64,000 nt of DNA from Hypsibius dujardini. Its lineage: Eukaryota; Tardigrada; Eutardigrada; Parachela; Hypsibiidae. The position numbers and the translations under genes were made by a program. Every line of letters begins with the position of its first letter. Position 1 is the first letter of the stretch. The DNA lies in contig LRSR01005417.1 of assembly GCA_001579985.1 (NCBI GenBank), forward strand, positions 1-64,000, read 5' to 3'. Positions 1-11,344 of the stretch are shown one piece after another. The notes beneath the pieces are model-generated. The model did not search any database and was not told the DNA's origin. It was given only the letters and a program-made list of their open reading frames with translations.

Positions 1-1119
1 CTTTCCCACACCTACGGAGTCACCTGCCGGCATGGAGAATGTATGACGTCAGGGTGTAGGCCAGCGTCGCGCTCGGCAAACACGAATGCTGCTCTTAAGT
101 TTTTTATGGAGTGCTCTGTGCTCTCTGCTGACGGGAATCATTACCGTCAATTTTCCCCACCTAATGTCGGAACGTCCGATTTCCGTTCTGTGGCTGAGAA
201 CCTGTCTGGCGTTACAGTAAGCACTCACTCCGGTTAGTTAATTTATAAACTATGATTTATTAGATAATTGTTTATGAATAGTTTGAAATTTCCCTTGTTT
301 TTTAGTGTATTTTGCTCATGTCGAGTATCGCATGCGACTGACAAAAATATTACGGAAAAACGAAAGAAACGGAAAAGAACCTGCACTGCCGGATGTTGAA
401 AAAGTCGTGCCTCGGATTCCTGGCTCCAGCCCCGCTTCCGGCTCCTCACCGTCCACACAACGAAGGCTTTGAGAATCTTAAAGCTAGATTTTCGCAAGCA
501 ATTGGAATGAGAACAATGCCTGAAAAAGAACACGAAGCGCTGGGACCTTGGATGTAGATACAGGTTAGTCAAGTTCCGGTAGTTGCGGACGGTCTGGGAT
601 ATACATTTTTTTGCCAATTTACTGCTTATTAAAGCCAAATTTTAATGACCTGATAAAAATGTTCTTCGGCTTTGTTTCTTTCCTCGTTTCAAAAACGTTT
701 ATCAATTTTCGAGTATTCCTGTATCGTAATCAACCGCGCATAACCCAAGATAACCGTTTTCGGTAAGCGCCATCTGGGTTTCACGAGGGATGCACATGGT
801 GCTGCAGTGTTGTTCATAATCGAGGGTCAATCAAATACCAGCACGCCAATGTGGGTGCTACATTTTAACCTTTGAGACGACGTAGTACGGTCAAATCGTT
901 CGTTAACAAAGAGTTTTTGATTAAGGAGTACCGCCGTCAGTAGTTGAGCAACTTGCGCTCTCTCAACGTGGTTCTACTTGTTTTCCGCGGACAGAACGCA
1001 CCAAGTATAAAAGACCAGAAATGGGTTCGAGATTCAATTGCTCGCTTCAATAATTTTCCTTTCGCAATCAGGCTAAGAGCTTGACGTTTGGTATTTTCGC
1101 TAGTGAAAGTAGCCCCGTG
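1..1119. other. intergenic, nothing recognised
   Basis: Left edge of the window up to the first PhzF-like start codon. Both strands were read. Open frames are short, lack convincing splice partners and resemble no family I know. It should hold the promoter of the first PhzF-like gene, but no clear promoter element was identified. Confidence 0.5.
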
Positions 1120-2639
1120 ATGAAAATCGTCCATGGAGGCACTCTCAACTTACCTATATACATTGCGGATGCATTTGCGAAGGATGCGCTTACCGGCAAC
1201 CCAGCGGCGGTGTGCGTCCTCCAGTCCGACACCGTAAGTCCGCCCTTAAGGAGTATGTCTGTTAAAACCGAGTAATAATTGAGGTTCTCATGCCCCCTTC
1301 TGAATTAGGCCCTGAGCGATGTCGAAATGCAGCGTATCGCTGCGGAGATGAACCAAACGGTCACAGCATTCGTTTGCTGTCCGGACACGTCCACTATCGG
1401 AGAGCAACAGCTGCCATGTGAGTAGTATTTCATTTCTTCAGTGCCGGTCATTCTTCTACTCCCCGTTAGGCGTTCCTCACATATATTTTTGCTTTCATTA
1501 CTCCCACTAAGTAAAACTATTCTTGTCAAATTACAGCTCCCCTTTGTTTTAATTTGAGTTAATTCGCTGCTGTGTTCCGCTTCTGTCAAGTGTTTCAGTT
1601 GGGTCCAATTTAAGTTTATCCTGACTTTTTCTGCAAATATTTCAAAATGATAACATGAGCTCTCTTTCGAAATATGGTTCTCTGTTTCCCCTATTGAGTG
1701 TATGGGTGAAGTAACCGAGTAGGGTACTCGTACATACAGTCGTCTCTGTACCGATTATTTTGCAGTCAATGAGTTTGGTCTCCGCTGGTTTACTCCCACG
1801 CTGGAAATAAACCTGTGCGGACACGCCACATTAGCAACTGCCGCCGTCATCTTCGAGATCTACGGTAGGGTGGGGACCTGGATGATATTAAAAATGCTTT
1901 TGAAAATGAATCACCTTTGATCTTCCTGTATAAGTCTGACTCATTTCAGGGGAGGCATTTCACGAGATGAAATTCAAAACCAAAAGCGGTGTCCATTCTG
2001 CCAGCCTGAAGAAGGGTTTTATCGAGTTAGACTTCCCGTTGAATCCCGGCCATTCCCTGAACATGGCCGCCCAAGCCGATCTGCAACCTCTTCTGGATGT
2101 TTGCAGCGCCATCTGCGGCCCCGACACCATCGTGGATGTGCGTTATTCCCCGGGAACTCGGTACTTGATGGTCCACCTAAACGACCGGGTGGATCTCGTG
2201 AACCTGGTCGTCGAGCCAAGCCAGTTTCTTGCTGCTCAGCCTATCACCATAAAATTAAACGGCGTCATCCTGACGGTCCGAGGCTCACCACAAGGAACGT
2301 CAGCAGGAGCTGGATATGACTTCATTTCACGATTCTTCGGCCCGTTTTTGGGGATTCCGGAGGACCACGTTTGTGGCTCGGCTCATACCGTCTTGGCACC
2401 TTATTGGACTGGCGTCCTAGACAAGGATGTAAAGAAAGGTCGGTCAGTTGATAATATTAGCGGTAGTACCACAATACGTGTTCTATGAAGCAAGAAGACT
2501 TACTTATATGTATCTTGTACTCACAGCACGAATGGTTAGCAAAAGAGGCGGTGACCTCCTGCTGGATATCCGTCAGAACGGACGCATCGGAATATCCGGA
2601 ACCTGTCAGATTGTGTTGAGAGGAAAAATAACTTTTTGA
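1120..2639 (+). CDS. PhzF/PBLD-like protein, tandem copy 1
   Basis: Five exons: 1120-1233, 1309-1417, 1766-1864, 1950-2438 and 2527-2639, all with GT-AG introns, joining in frame to 307 residues, the usual size for phenazine-biosynthesis-like (PBLD/MAWBP) proteins. Family marks: [18 protein letters not shown] near the N-terminus, [20 protein letters not shown] (the His matches PhzF His74) and [10 protein letters not shown] (the Asp matches PhzF Asp208). Known PhzF enzymes isomerise a dihydro-hydroxyanthranilate through a proton relay; the substrate of animal homologues is unclear. The catalytic Glu of the family motif MNLSE(T/S)xF is Val56 here (MNQTVTAF). The second intron (1418-1765) is absent from the other three copies. 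The start is the first ATG in frame before the conserved N-terminus. A possible poly(A) signal AATAAA lies at 2800-2805. Confidence 0.9.
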
Positions 2640-3083
2640 GTTGATATGTCAGCCGTTTCAATGGAAGAGATACCGAATAATTCTACAGCCTAATCACCCT
2701 AATAAGCTTTTCTGAAAGAAACGACTGAAGTGGCCATTTCTATTATACGGTACCTCGATTTAAAGAAAGTTGGGGGTGAGCACAGTTATACAATTTCACA
2801 ATAAAACCGGCGAATTAAGCTAACGACCTGTTATCAGGTTAATTCCACTCCTATCACAACTTTGATCGTAAGACAGTATATCTGATCATACTGCACTGCA
2901 GCACACAATCTATCGTTCGAACGGTCATTGACGATTTGATCAAATGATCCACGCTGTGTAGACAAGTAAAAGTATGTTGCAATTAACCCCAACAATCATC
3001 TCCTGACGAAAAAAGCATGAACTTGTTACTTCTTTCCTAATCTACCGTTTGAAAAGCCATTGTCGTCCATAATTAGCACTGCG
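2640..3083 (+). other. spacer between PhzF-like copies 1 and 2
   Basis: Probable 3' UTR of copy 1, with AATAAA at 2800-2805, followed by the promoter region of copy 2. No gene or repeat was recognised. Confidence 0.5.
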
Positions 3084-4321
3084 ATGGAGCATTCCAGGGT
3101 CCATTTTTCAGTTTATATTGTTGACGCGTTTGCAAGCAAAACGTTCACTGGAAATCCAGCGGCTGTTTGTGTCTTGGAGCAAGGCATGGTAAGTCGGGAA
3201 GACCATGTAACAACCAATCATAAACTGTGCGAGACCCAGCAAAACCAAAGTAAACCTAACAAACGCTTGATCGAGGGGATTTTTAGGAGCTTAGCGATGA
3301 GATGATGCAACGCATTGCCGCGGAAGTTAACCAGACGACCACAGCATTTGTTCGCCGATGTGATAGATCCATTGCGACTATTAAGGAAGATAGCTTTATT
3401 GCACCAAATGGTAACGAGTTCGATCTGCGCTGGTTCACTCCTACAATGGAGAATCCATTTTGTGGGCATGCAACCTTGGCCACTTCCGCTGTAATCTTTG
3501 ACATCTACAGTAAGATTCAATATGATCAGTGCTTATACTTATACTTATAAGAGAGCCGGAATTAGCTCTTTTCCGCTGGCTTACTTTCTTCTGTCCTATA
3601 GACTGGTTTGATTTCAAGTATGATGACGTCATTTTAATTTTCAGAAAATACATTCCAAGAAGCAAAATTTAAAACTAAAACCGGTCTTCACACAGCCAGG
3701 TTGAAGAATGGCTTTATCGAACTGGACTTCCCAATAAATCTCGGCTATGCTCTAGGCTCCGTCGAGCAAACTCAATTACAGCCACTGGTGGACGTCTGCA
3801 GCGCCATCTGCGGCACCGATGCGATTGTTGCAGTGCGGTTCTCACCGGGAACTCGTTACGTGATGGTTCACCTGTCCGATGGAGTAGATCTTGAGAAGCT
3901 TATCGTGGACCCAAGCCGATTCCTTGCCGTTCAACCGCAGAGCATCAAACTGAACGGGGTAATCTTAACGGTTCGCGGTAATCCTCCGGAAATGGCAACA
4001 GGAAGTGGTTATGACTTCATTTCACGATTCTTCGGACCGTGGCTGGGGATTCCGGAAGATCACGTTTGTGGCTCGGCTCATACCGTCTTGGCACCTTACT
4101 GGACCTCCGTGCTCGGGAAAGATGTTAAGAAAGGTGGGTAAACTGATGACAACGCAAGCTGAAAATAGTTGGAACAAGGAACACAATTGTTTTTTTTTCT
4201 TTCGACAGCACGAATGGTCAGTACCAGAGGTGGTGATCTCCTGCTGGATATACGGGAGAATGGACGGATTGGTATCGGGGGAACTTGCCAAATCGTTTTA
4301 AGAGGACAATTTACTTTGTGA
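3084..4321 (+). CDS. PhzF/PBLD-like protein, tandem copy 2
   Basis: Four exons: 3084-3188, 3287-3509, 3645-4133 and 4209-4321, in frame, giving 309 residues. Same family marks as copy 1: [39 protein letters not shown] and [10 protein letters not shown]. Sequence matching exons 2 and 3 of copy 1 is one continuous exon here. The family's catalytic Glu is replaced by Thr53 (VNQTTTAF). The retained His and Asp and the full length argue that the protein folds and is maintained, but whether it is an isomerase is open. It lies 444 bp after copy 1 in the same orientation, so each copy probably has its own promoter. Confidence 0.9.
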
Positions 4322-4411
4322 TTTTTATGGAAGTTCGGCTTGTATATATGTTTGTAATAGAGCTTCGGTCGTCGGAAAATACAACTGCAAATTATACGCT
4401 GTTAGTTCTTA

Positions 4412-4835
4412 CTTGGAACAATTTTCAGAGGGGGAATCACAATTTCTCCGCACAATCTTTTTAATAGAGTTGTATTTATTATGATGATTTTCAAATTAAT
4501 TTCATCGGTCAGGAGATGAAAGTATTTTTTTGGCAAAAATTCACAAAGTTGGAAAAACATAGAAGATTCCACTTTCCCTGATTTCAACTGCAATTCAATT
4601 TTGGAAAACGGTTGAATTAAAAAATATTTGACACTGCCCTTCTTAAAATTGAATTTGCAATCGATCGGCATTAGCAGAATCTCTTTTGAATGCCAGGGGA
4701 CGAAGCTACAGATCATCGTCGAGCCCGACCGGAAACTGACGAGTGATACTCGAGAAATGACGCATAGATCCACCCCCTGACATCCAAAAATGATTGTGCT
4801 TCTGCCAAAGAATTTATCCATCCTCGTTTTGTTTT
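4412..4835 (+). repeat. foldback repeat family, copy A (one end missing)
   Basis: This stretch aligns by eye, with many mismatches, to the left part of 59842-60409 and to 13780-14340. The shared order is CTTGGA..TTTTCAGAG, then TCCGC, GATTTTCAAA..ATTTCAT, ATCGATYGGCATTA and GAAATGACGC. The right terminal arm seen at 60234-60409 is absent, so this copy is truncated at about 4835 beside a GTTTT microsatellite. It has no coding capacity. It is probably a non-autonomous DNA element; class unknown. Confidence 0.65.
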
Positions 4836-5192
4836 GTTTTGTTTTGCGTACAGTATGATGTCTTTTTTCCATCGGTTGGTTTGATATATTTGTGATTTCT
4901 TGCGATTCTGACCCATAGCCTTTAGATTCGTTTTGATTCCTTTGTTAAAGGGGGTGGGGGAATTAGCTATATACTGTACTTGTACTGATGCACACTGCAC
5001 AAAGTACACTGGACTTTGATCCGAGTTGGATTAAATTTGGCATGCGAATTAGGAGGAAGTGTAATGGAAGAAGTTAGAATACGGTCGTAGAGGTTCAGTC
5101 CCATCAATCGCTCAGATCTACGTTTGGCTCAAATGCATGGACAATACAGCCTTTCTTAATTAATTCTAGTTGTATACATAAACCTCCTAACA
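4836..5192. other. spacer before PhzF-like copy 3
   Basis: A short GTTTT microsatellite (about 4828-4848) is followed by unremarkable sequence and the presumed promoter of copy 3. No gene was recognised. Confidence 0.5.
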
Positions 5193-6538
5193 ATGGAATT
5201 GAACCGCGGAGTTACCTTTCCTATGTATATTGTGGATGCATTTGCCAGTGAGGCTCTCACGGGTAATCCAGCTGTAGTTTGCGTCACGGAACTAAACACG
5301 GTCAGTACGCGGGAGTAGCCCAGAAAACACGGGGAGAAGCCGGAGAATAGCATAAAAAGTTGTGGTTAAATTTGTAGGAGTTGAGTGATGTGATTATGCA
5401 GCGTATAGCAGCGGAAATGAACCAAACAACAACTGCATTTGTTCGTCGTTCCACGAACCCTATCACCGGAAATACGTGCCTTCCTTCGGTTGAGAGTGAG
5501 TTTATTCTACGCTGGTTCACTCCGACGACGGAGATCCCACTCTGCGGTCATGCCACACTGGCCACGTCGGCAGTTATCTTTGAGATCTACAGTGAGTATG
5601 AAGAATTATATATGAAATCGGCTTGAGCATTGTTGCGACCTCTGCTCATGTGTGTTGCATGTTCAACAACAACAACAAATTTCGATTTATTAATGCATAA
5701 CAAAATTAATGTTAGATATCCCTCAGATTTAAAAGTAAAAAAAGGTATGCGTACAATGTGAAGAATATGAGCATAGGTTGCCGAAAAGATGATACTAATA
5801 AATCGGCCGTACCGTTGATCTCGAATTAAATGTATTGTGACTGTTCATTTGTAGAGAATCTCTTCAATGAAATCAAATTTCAAACTGAAAGCGGTATACA
5901 CACAGCCAGACTAAAGGACGGATTTATCGAGCTGGACTTCCCAATAAACCTGGCGACACCGCTGAGCCCGGTTGAGCAAGCCGACATACAACCACTTTTG
6001 GAGGTTTGTACAGCCATCGCCGGTGCTGATTCCATTGTGGCCGTCCGGCTGTCGCAGGAGTTGCGTTACTTGTTGGTTCACCTTAGCGACGGAGTGGATC
6101 TTGCCAATCTCGAGGTGGATCCAAATAGGCTTCTTGCCGCTGGACCGCAGACCATCAACTTAAACGGCGTGATCTTAACGGTTCGCGGCGGTCCCTCGCA
6201 CGGAACGGAATCAGGAAGCAGTTATGACTTTTGTACCCGTTTCTTTAGTCCCTGGCGTGCTATTCCTGAAGATCCAGTTTGTGGGTCGGCCCACACCGTC
6301 TTGGCGCCTTACTGGACCGAGGTCCTGGGCAAGGCCGTTAACAGGGGTGAGTGTGGATCCTGTTAAAAGCGAATAACTTTTACTTATCAAAATACCTGAA
6401 ACTAGTTTTAATTCATTACTTTTAGCTCGAATGGTCAGTAAAAGAGGCGGGGACCTCCTATTGAACATCCGTGAGAACGGACGTATTGGGATTGCCGGAA
6501 CCTGTCAGATTATTATGAGAGGACAACTGACATTATGA
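5193..6538 (+). CDS. PhzF/PBLD-like protein, tandem copy 3
   Basis: Four exons: 5193-5300, 5378-5591, 5855-6346 and 6426-6538, joining in frame to 308 residues. Motifs: [38 protein letters not shown] and PEDPVCGSAH. This copy keeps the Pro of the family's EDPVTGSAH signature, but like its sisters has Cys for Thr. The position of the PhzF catalytic Glu is Thr54 (MNQTTTAF). The intron layout matches copy 2. The start is the ATG nine residues before the conserved FPMYIVDAF segment. Confidence 0.9.
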
Positions 6539-6893
6539 TTTTACATGTTGACGCTTTTTCGCTGACCGGCTTTAAACTTGATGGGATAAAAATGATTTAC
6601 TATAGGTCCACGTTTGTATTTATGTCCTGATTGGTTTGCCATGTGCTCTCAAATAACAATTGTGTAACTTATATTAAGCATTTGTATTTTAATGTAGGAT
6701 AAACGCGTGAAGTTTGTCGCTAAGAATAATACCCGCAACATCCGTTCAAACAATATGGTCTAATCGACAGTCGACAGTTTTGTTCATATGCAACTTTTGA
6801 AATGCACCTTTCGCAATGCAAAGTCCACCGCATGACTTGGACTGTTGATAAAAGCATGCTATCATATCAAGTGGACGCGAGCATGAGATACAC

Positions 6894-7204
6894 TGAGGGT
6901 ATTTAAAGTTCGCTTATTTGCAGCGTTTATTTCGCTATTTCAAACTCGCTAATCTCTCTGGTTTTGCACGCCCTTGCAACGGTGATACGAGAACACGCCC
7001 CCTGGCTTACTTGAGGCTGCGTCTCCTTCGCTAATCTCAACTCACATGGACCACTCACAAGACAGATGCGCACAGTTAGCGAGCAGATAACTAAGAAAAG
7101 GAGCTCCTTGACTGCTTTTCTCGCTTATCATCAAAACCAGGGAGATTAACGAATTTGAAATAGCGAAATAAACGCTGCAAATAAGCGAACTTTGAATACC
7201 CTCA
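6894..7204. mobile_element. 311-bp MITE-like element with 73-bp inverted ends
   Basis: The ends 6894-6966 and 7132-7204 are inverted copies with about four mismatches in 73 positions, beginning TGAGGGTATT and ending AATACCCTCA. The roughly 165 bp between them has no coding potential. This is the structure of a miniature inverted-repeat transposable element. I could not fix a target-site duplication. It lies between PhzF-like copies 3 and 4, close upstream of copy 4. The near-identity of the arms suggests fairly recent insertion. Confidence 0.85.
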
Positions 7205-7386
7205 CTATCACTGGATTCAAAAGACGTCTCGACTCTCAGACTTGGAATCAAATTCGGGCAGCGAACTGTGATTGCATGTTCCGGGCCTATAAGTAAAGTA
7301 AGAAAATAGATGCTTCCATTTGTTCCCCACATTTACGCGAGGACTTGTTACAATTGGTGATATTCCTTTGGGCCTCCAACTTTCAG

Positions 7387-8768
7387 ATGGAGCAACTTAA
7401 AGAGGTTACCTTTCCGGTCTACATGGTTGATGCGTTTGCCAGTGAAGCGCTGACCGGCAATCCAGCTGTCGTTTGCGTCCTGGAACCAGACACGGTAATT
7501 GCATTATACAAAATCAGGTTTTTAGTGCACCACATTGGGTAGCGGTGGAACCTAATTCTTTGGTGCGGGTATGTAGGAACTCAGTAGTGCGACTATGCAA
7601 CACATCGCTGCGGAAATGAACCAAACGACGACCGCATTCATTCGTCCTTTTACAGCCCCAACTTTGTCCCTCGACAACAAGACCTTACCAAATAACGAGT
7701 TCAGCTTACGTTGGTTCACTCCGATCACGGAGACACCTCTTTGTGGCCATGCAACCCTGGCCTCGTCTGCCGTCATTTTCGAAATCAACCGTAAGGATGA
7801 CCATCGACATTTATTGCCTAGGGAATGTGATTTATGTTTTGAAGCCAGGTTTATTTAATTTGAAATAATTATTAAATACAAGTGAATTAGTCACATCTGA
7901 TGATGATTGAGTGGCGAATTAGGTCAAGCAGAAAGTATTAACAAAGCTTACATAACTGATATCTCCATGTGTTTAGTTTAATTTGCTGTATATTTTCAAA
8001 AGGCGCATTGCATGAAATCAATTTCAACACGAAAAGCGGTATCCACAAAGCTATTCTAAAAGACGGCTTCATCGAGCTAGACTTTCCTCTGAACCCGGGA
8101 GTGGCATTGAAGCCAGCCGCTCAGGCCGACCTGCAGCCTCTCTTGGACGTCTGTAGCGCCATCTGTGGCATGAACATTGTAGAAGTGCGGCACTCACCTG
8201 GCACCAACTACCTACTGGTTCGTCTCGACGACCGTGTGGACCTGGCCAACCTTGTTGTCGATACGAACCGACTTGTTGCCGCCGAACCGAAAATCTTTAA
8301 AATAACCGGAGTTATCTTGACGGTTCGCGGTCCTCCACAGGGAGCTCTGGCTAGGGCCGATTACGACTTTATCTCACGGTACTTTGAGCCGTGGAGGGGA
8401 AACCCGGAGGTAAGTCGACAAGACCTACAAACTGTTCCAAGACCGAGCAAAACGAAATTAATGTTATAAATATTTCACTGGGGAACTACTGTATAGGATC
8501 ACGTTTGTGGGTCGGCTCACACCGTTTCAGCGCCTTATTGGACTGAGGTTTTAGGCAAAAAAGTCAAGAAAGGTACGCTGTTAAATACAGCCTTGTACTA
8601 TTCTTCGGAAATTAAAACTCGCAGGAGAAAAAGTGTGCTTTTACAGCTCGCATGGTGAGTAAAAGAGGCGGAGACCTTCGTCTGGACATTCGAGAGAACG
8701 GCCGAATCGGGATCGCCGGAACGTGCAAAGTCATTCTCAGGGGACAGCTGACCGTCTCCGCAAAATAG
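7387..8768 (+). CDS. PhzF/PBLD-like protein, tandem copy 4
   Basis: Five exons: 7387-7494, 7577-7790, 8003-8409, 8497-8572 and 8647-8768, joining in frame to 308 residues. Motifs: VDAFASEALTGNPAVVCVL, LRWFTP, CGHATLASSAVIFE and, across a splice, [11 protein letters not shown]. The catalytic Glu position is Thr54 (MNQTTTAF). A unique 87-bp intron (8410-8496) interrupts the gene directly before the codon of the conserved Asp; copies 1-3 have no intron there. The acceptor of exon 3 (AAAAG at 8002) is weak and is the least certain boundary. A possible poly(A) signal lies at 8931-8936. Confidence 0.87.
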
Positions 8769-10300
8769 TACTTTATTCCATGCCTCTGTTGCAAAAGGCC
8801 CCTTTGTTCTTTTTTAATTTAGCACGACGCTGAGATTTTCATTCTAATGCGTCTCGGTGGGGTATGTAACCGGTAGGACTGGGATTATGCACTGTCGAAA
8901 CACCGCCCAGTTGAATAATAACATCGTCACAATAAAAGTAACAGTGTGACTCCTTTTCCGGTCCTCCCACAATTGCCTTCCGGTAGTATTAAGCAACGTA
9001 ATAATTAGTAGTCCGAGTAATCACTGTAGTATGATTTTGTATACATTCCGCTCTTTTGCGGAAATTTCTTGTCGAACTCCCGTAGTTCCTCGTGCCCAGG
9101 CGCGACTTGAGAGGTACCTTAAAAATGACGTTCAAGACCAACAGAATCATAACAAAATTATTCATGCTTTTGATTATAATATAACCAGTCTCTGGTTATA
9201 TTCGTACCTTCAGCAGGGATTTCTGATGGGGTCGTCTTATTTTGCCCTGCTGTGCCCTGCTGTGAAGCATCCTGATTATCGTTCCTTACCTCGGTTTCTT
9301 CGTTTGACTGCTGTTGACCTACGTTGAAAGTTTACTTGTTCATCTTTAAATTAAACAGAGCCGGATGGGCTAATTTATATTACTTAAACTCACCCTGATC
9401 ATCCCGAACGCTAGTATCCATTATGGTGCAAAGGAAGCTTTTCCACAGATTATGCTGGTTGCCACCCAGACAAGAAAGTGACTGTCTCTAACACAAGTCT
9501 TGTAATGAACGCAGCACAGTACTTTTCTTATGACAAAAAAAACCGCGAAATCGATTGTTCGATCGAACGAACGTAAATAAATTCAGAAAGATATTTATTG
9601 AATAACGAAATCGCTCCACCGCAGAATTGTGTGTTCTTTTGTGTAAAACGAGTTGTGCAGTGCAGGCAAGGCTGATCGTATAGTACAGTGTAATGAGTAA
9701 AAAAGTGTGCAATCACAGAAGACAGTGACCAATGAGCCAGCCAGTGCGAGCTTCCGGTGATTCATCGGGGTTTTTTTTCACGAAGCCTACGGAATAACCT
9801 GGGGAGGAGGAGCTACTTTGTTGACATAGACAGTATTTACCTTCCTATCCTTGAGAAAGTGTCAGAAAACGTCATAAGATAAATACAAAGTCTCACGAAA
9901 GTCTATGATAATTCAGTTGCGGATGAAGCGGTGAGGAATCCGGTTCCAATCACGCAGACACTTCAACATTTGCTACTCCGCCCTTCTTACAAATTTACCT
10001 ACACAAGACCTAGAGAGGGGTGGGTGGGTTCAAGGGTTGACAAATATACAGCCTTGGCACTCGTAACGACGCCCATTTATAGGGATTGTTCTTTTGTGTA
10101 CAGTAATAAAAAATTCCAAACCGAAATTCAAGGCATTTATCTATTAGATGCAATCTTGGGTGACAAATATGAAACAGGAAATAGTTGGCTACATACTGTA
10201 CTTATCTTTTGAAGCTGTAAAATAATTCTCTTGGCAATGCAAATTTCACTTTGTTCCACAGTTGTGAGATAGAATAAACCACTAAGTAGAACTCACTAGG
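8769..10300. other. intergenic, nothing recognised
   Basis: 3' flank of the fourth PhzF-like gene and further spacer. Read on both strands, it contains only short frames without family resemblance or splice support, and no repeat that I recognise. Confidence 0.5.
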
Positions 10301-10400
10301 AAACTGACCGTTGGCTCTGTCAATTCTCCCCATGCGCGCACTGAACCGTCCACCATCTCCAACCAGCGCGAAATGAGTCGGACAACGGTTTGTTTGTTTC
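10300..10400 (-). pseudogene. decayed copy of the cadherin-like gene's last exon
   Basis: On the minus strand this reads PTHFALVGDGGRF, then a few residues later MGRI. That matches AHFEVVGDGSSF then MGRI in the last exon of the cadherin-like gene (11345-11545), about 1 kb away in the same orientation. The flanking parts do not align well and no splice sites or stop fit a working exon. The likely origin is a local tandem duplication of the gene's 3' end that has decayed. An unused or alternative terminal exon is the other possibility. Confidence 0.5.
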
Positions 10401-11344
10401 CGTTCCATGTAACAAAATAGTGGCACTCGTCTCTGCTGTCGGATATAGCCGCAATTTAGAAGCAAAATACGTGTAATGGGAATGTTTACGCTTTTTGGTT
10501 AGGTGAATGACTGAGCACCTGCAACTTGAATGCCATCTACAGGACTGGAAGCACACGGCGATTACCAATATGAAAACAATCGAATAGGATGATCATTTTT
10601 ACACGCTTATTAGGGATTGAGAATTCTAATGTTGAGCTATCCCAGTCATTGGACATTATTGATCTTGGACTTCGCTGAAAGCCTTCATTTTTTCTCTCTT
10701 CGCGTTTTAAATGTTTCTATTTATTGCTTGGCATGTTCAGCTTTAGTGAATACCCGCGTATGTACTCCGCCTATTATTAAATATTGGATCCTCATGACAA
10801 GGTACACTGAATAATGCAGAACAAAACTATTTGATTCTACTAACTATATCTATGCATATCGTACCATTAAGGTTTAATTTTTAGCTTGGCTTAGAAAAAG
10901 GAAGACTCGGGGAATAATATTAATCTGATGCGTTGTCAACTCCCTGATGTAAGTTCAAACTGGGGAAAAAAGAATTTTTGCTAAAAAGAGTAAAATATGA
11001 AACGGTCATTTTATAGCTGGCCGGTATCTGCTAGCATAATACGTAACGTGTCAGAAGCGGTAATTTGTGGCATTCATGTGCCTATCGTCAAGCCATATAG
11101 GACTACGGTAAATGGTCAAGACGAAATTAAAAGTTACGTTTTGTTGTTCAGCGAGCAGACGATCCGCCAGCGGATCATCTAAGATTGGGAAACACTTTCT
11201 CAATAAGCCCCAATTATCTAAATAAATGAATAAAATACTGGAGCAGTAATTTGATAATTGCCAAAACATTTCTAACTTCAAACTAATGCATTTGGACGCA
11301 AGCAGGCTCTAATTGGAAGGGATGAGGGACGTCTACAGGGCCCT
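10401..11344. other. spacer downstream of the cadherin-like gene
   Basis: 3' side of the minus-strand cadherin-like gene. Apart from the exon relic near 10.3 kb, no gene, RNA or repeat was recognised here. Confidence 0.5.

Noticed and set aside
1-240. Possible end of a neighbouring gene at the left edge
   Set aside because: Neither strand gives a family match; the exon-like minus-strand reading has an in-frame stop just upstream.
1010-1045. GGGTTCGAGATTC resembling a tRNA T-loop
   Set aside because: The stem does not pair and no upstream tRNA arms are present.
1120-8768. Bacterial horizontal transfer of the PhzF-like genes
   Set aside because: They carry spliceosomal introns in shared positions and resemble animal PBLD (LRWFTP, CGHATLAS), so vertical descent with local duplication is simpler.
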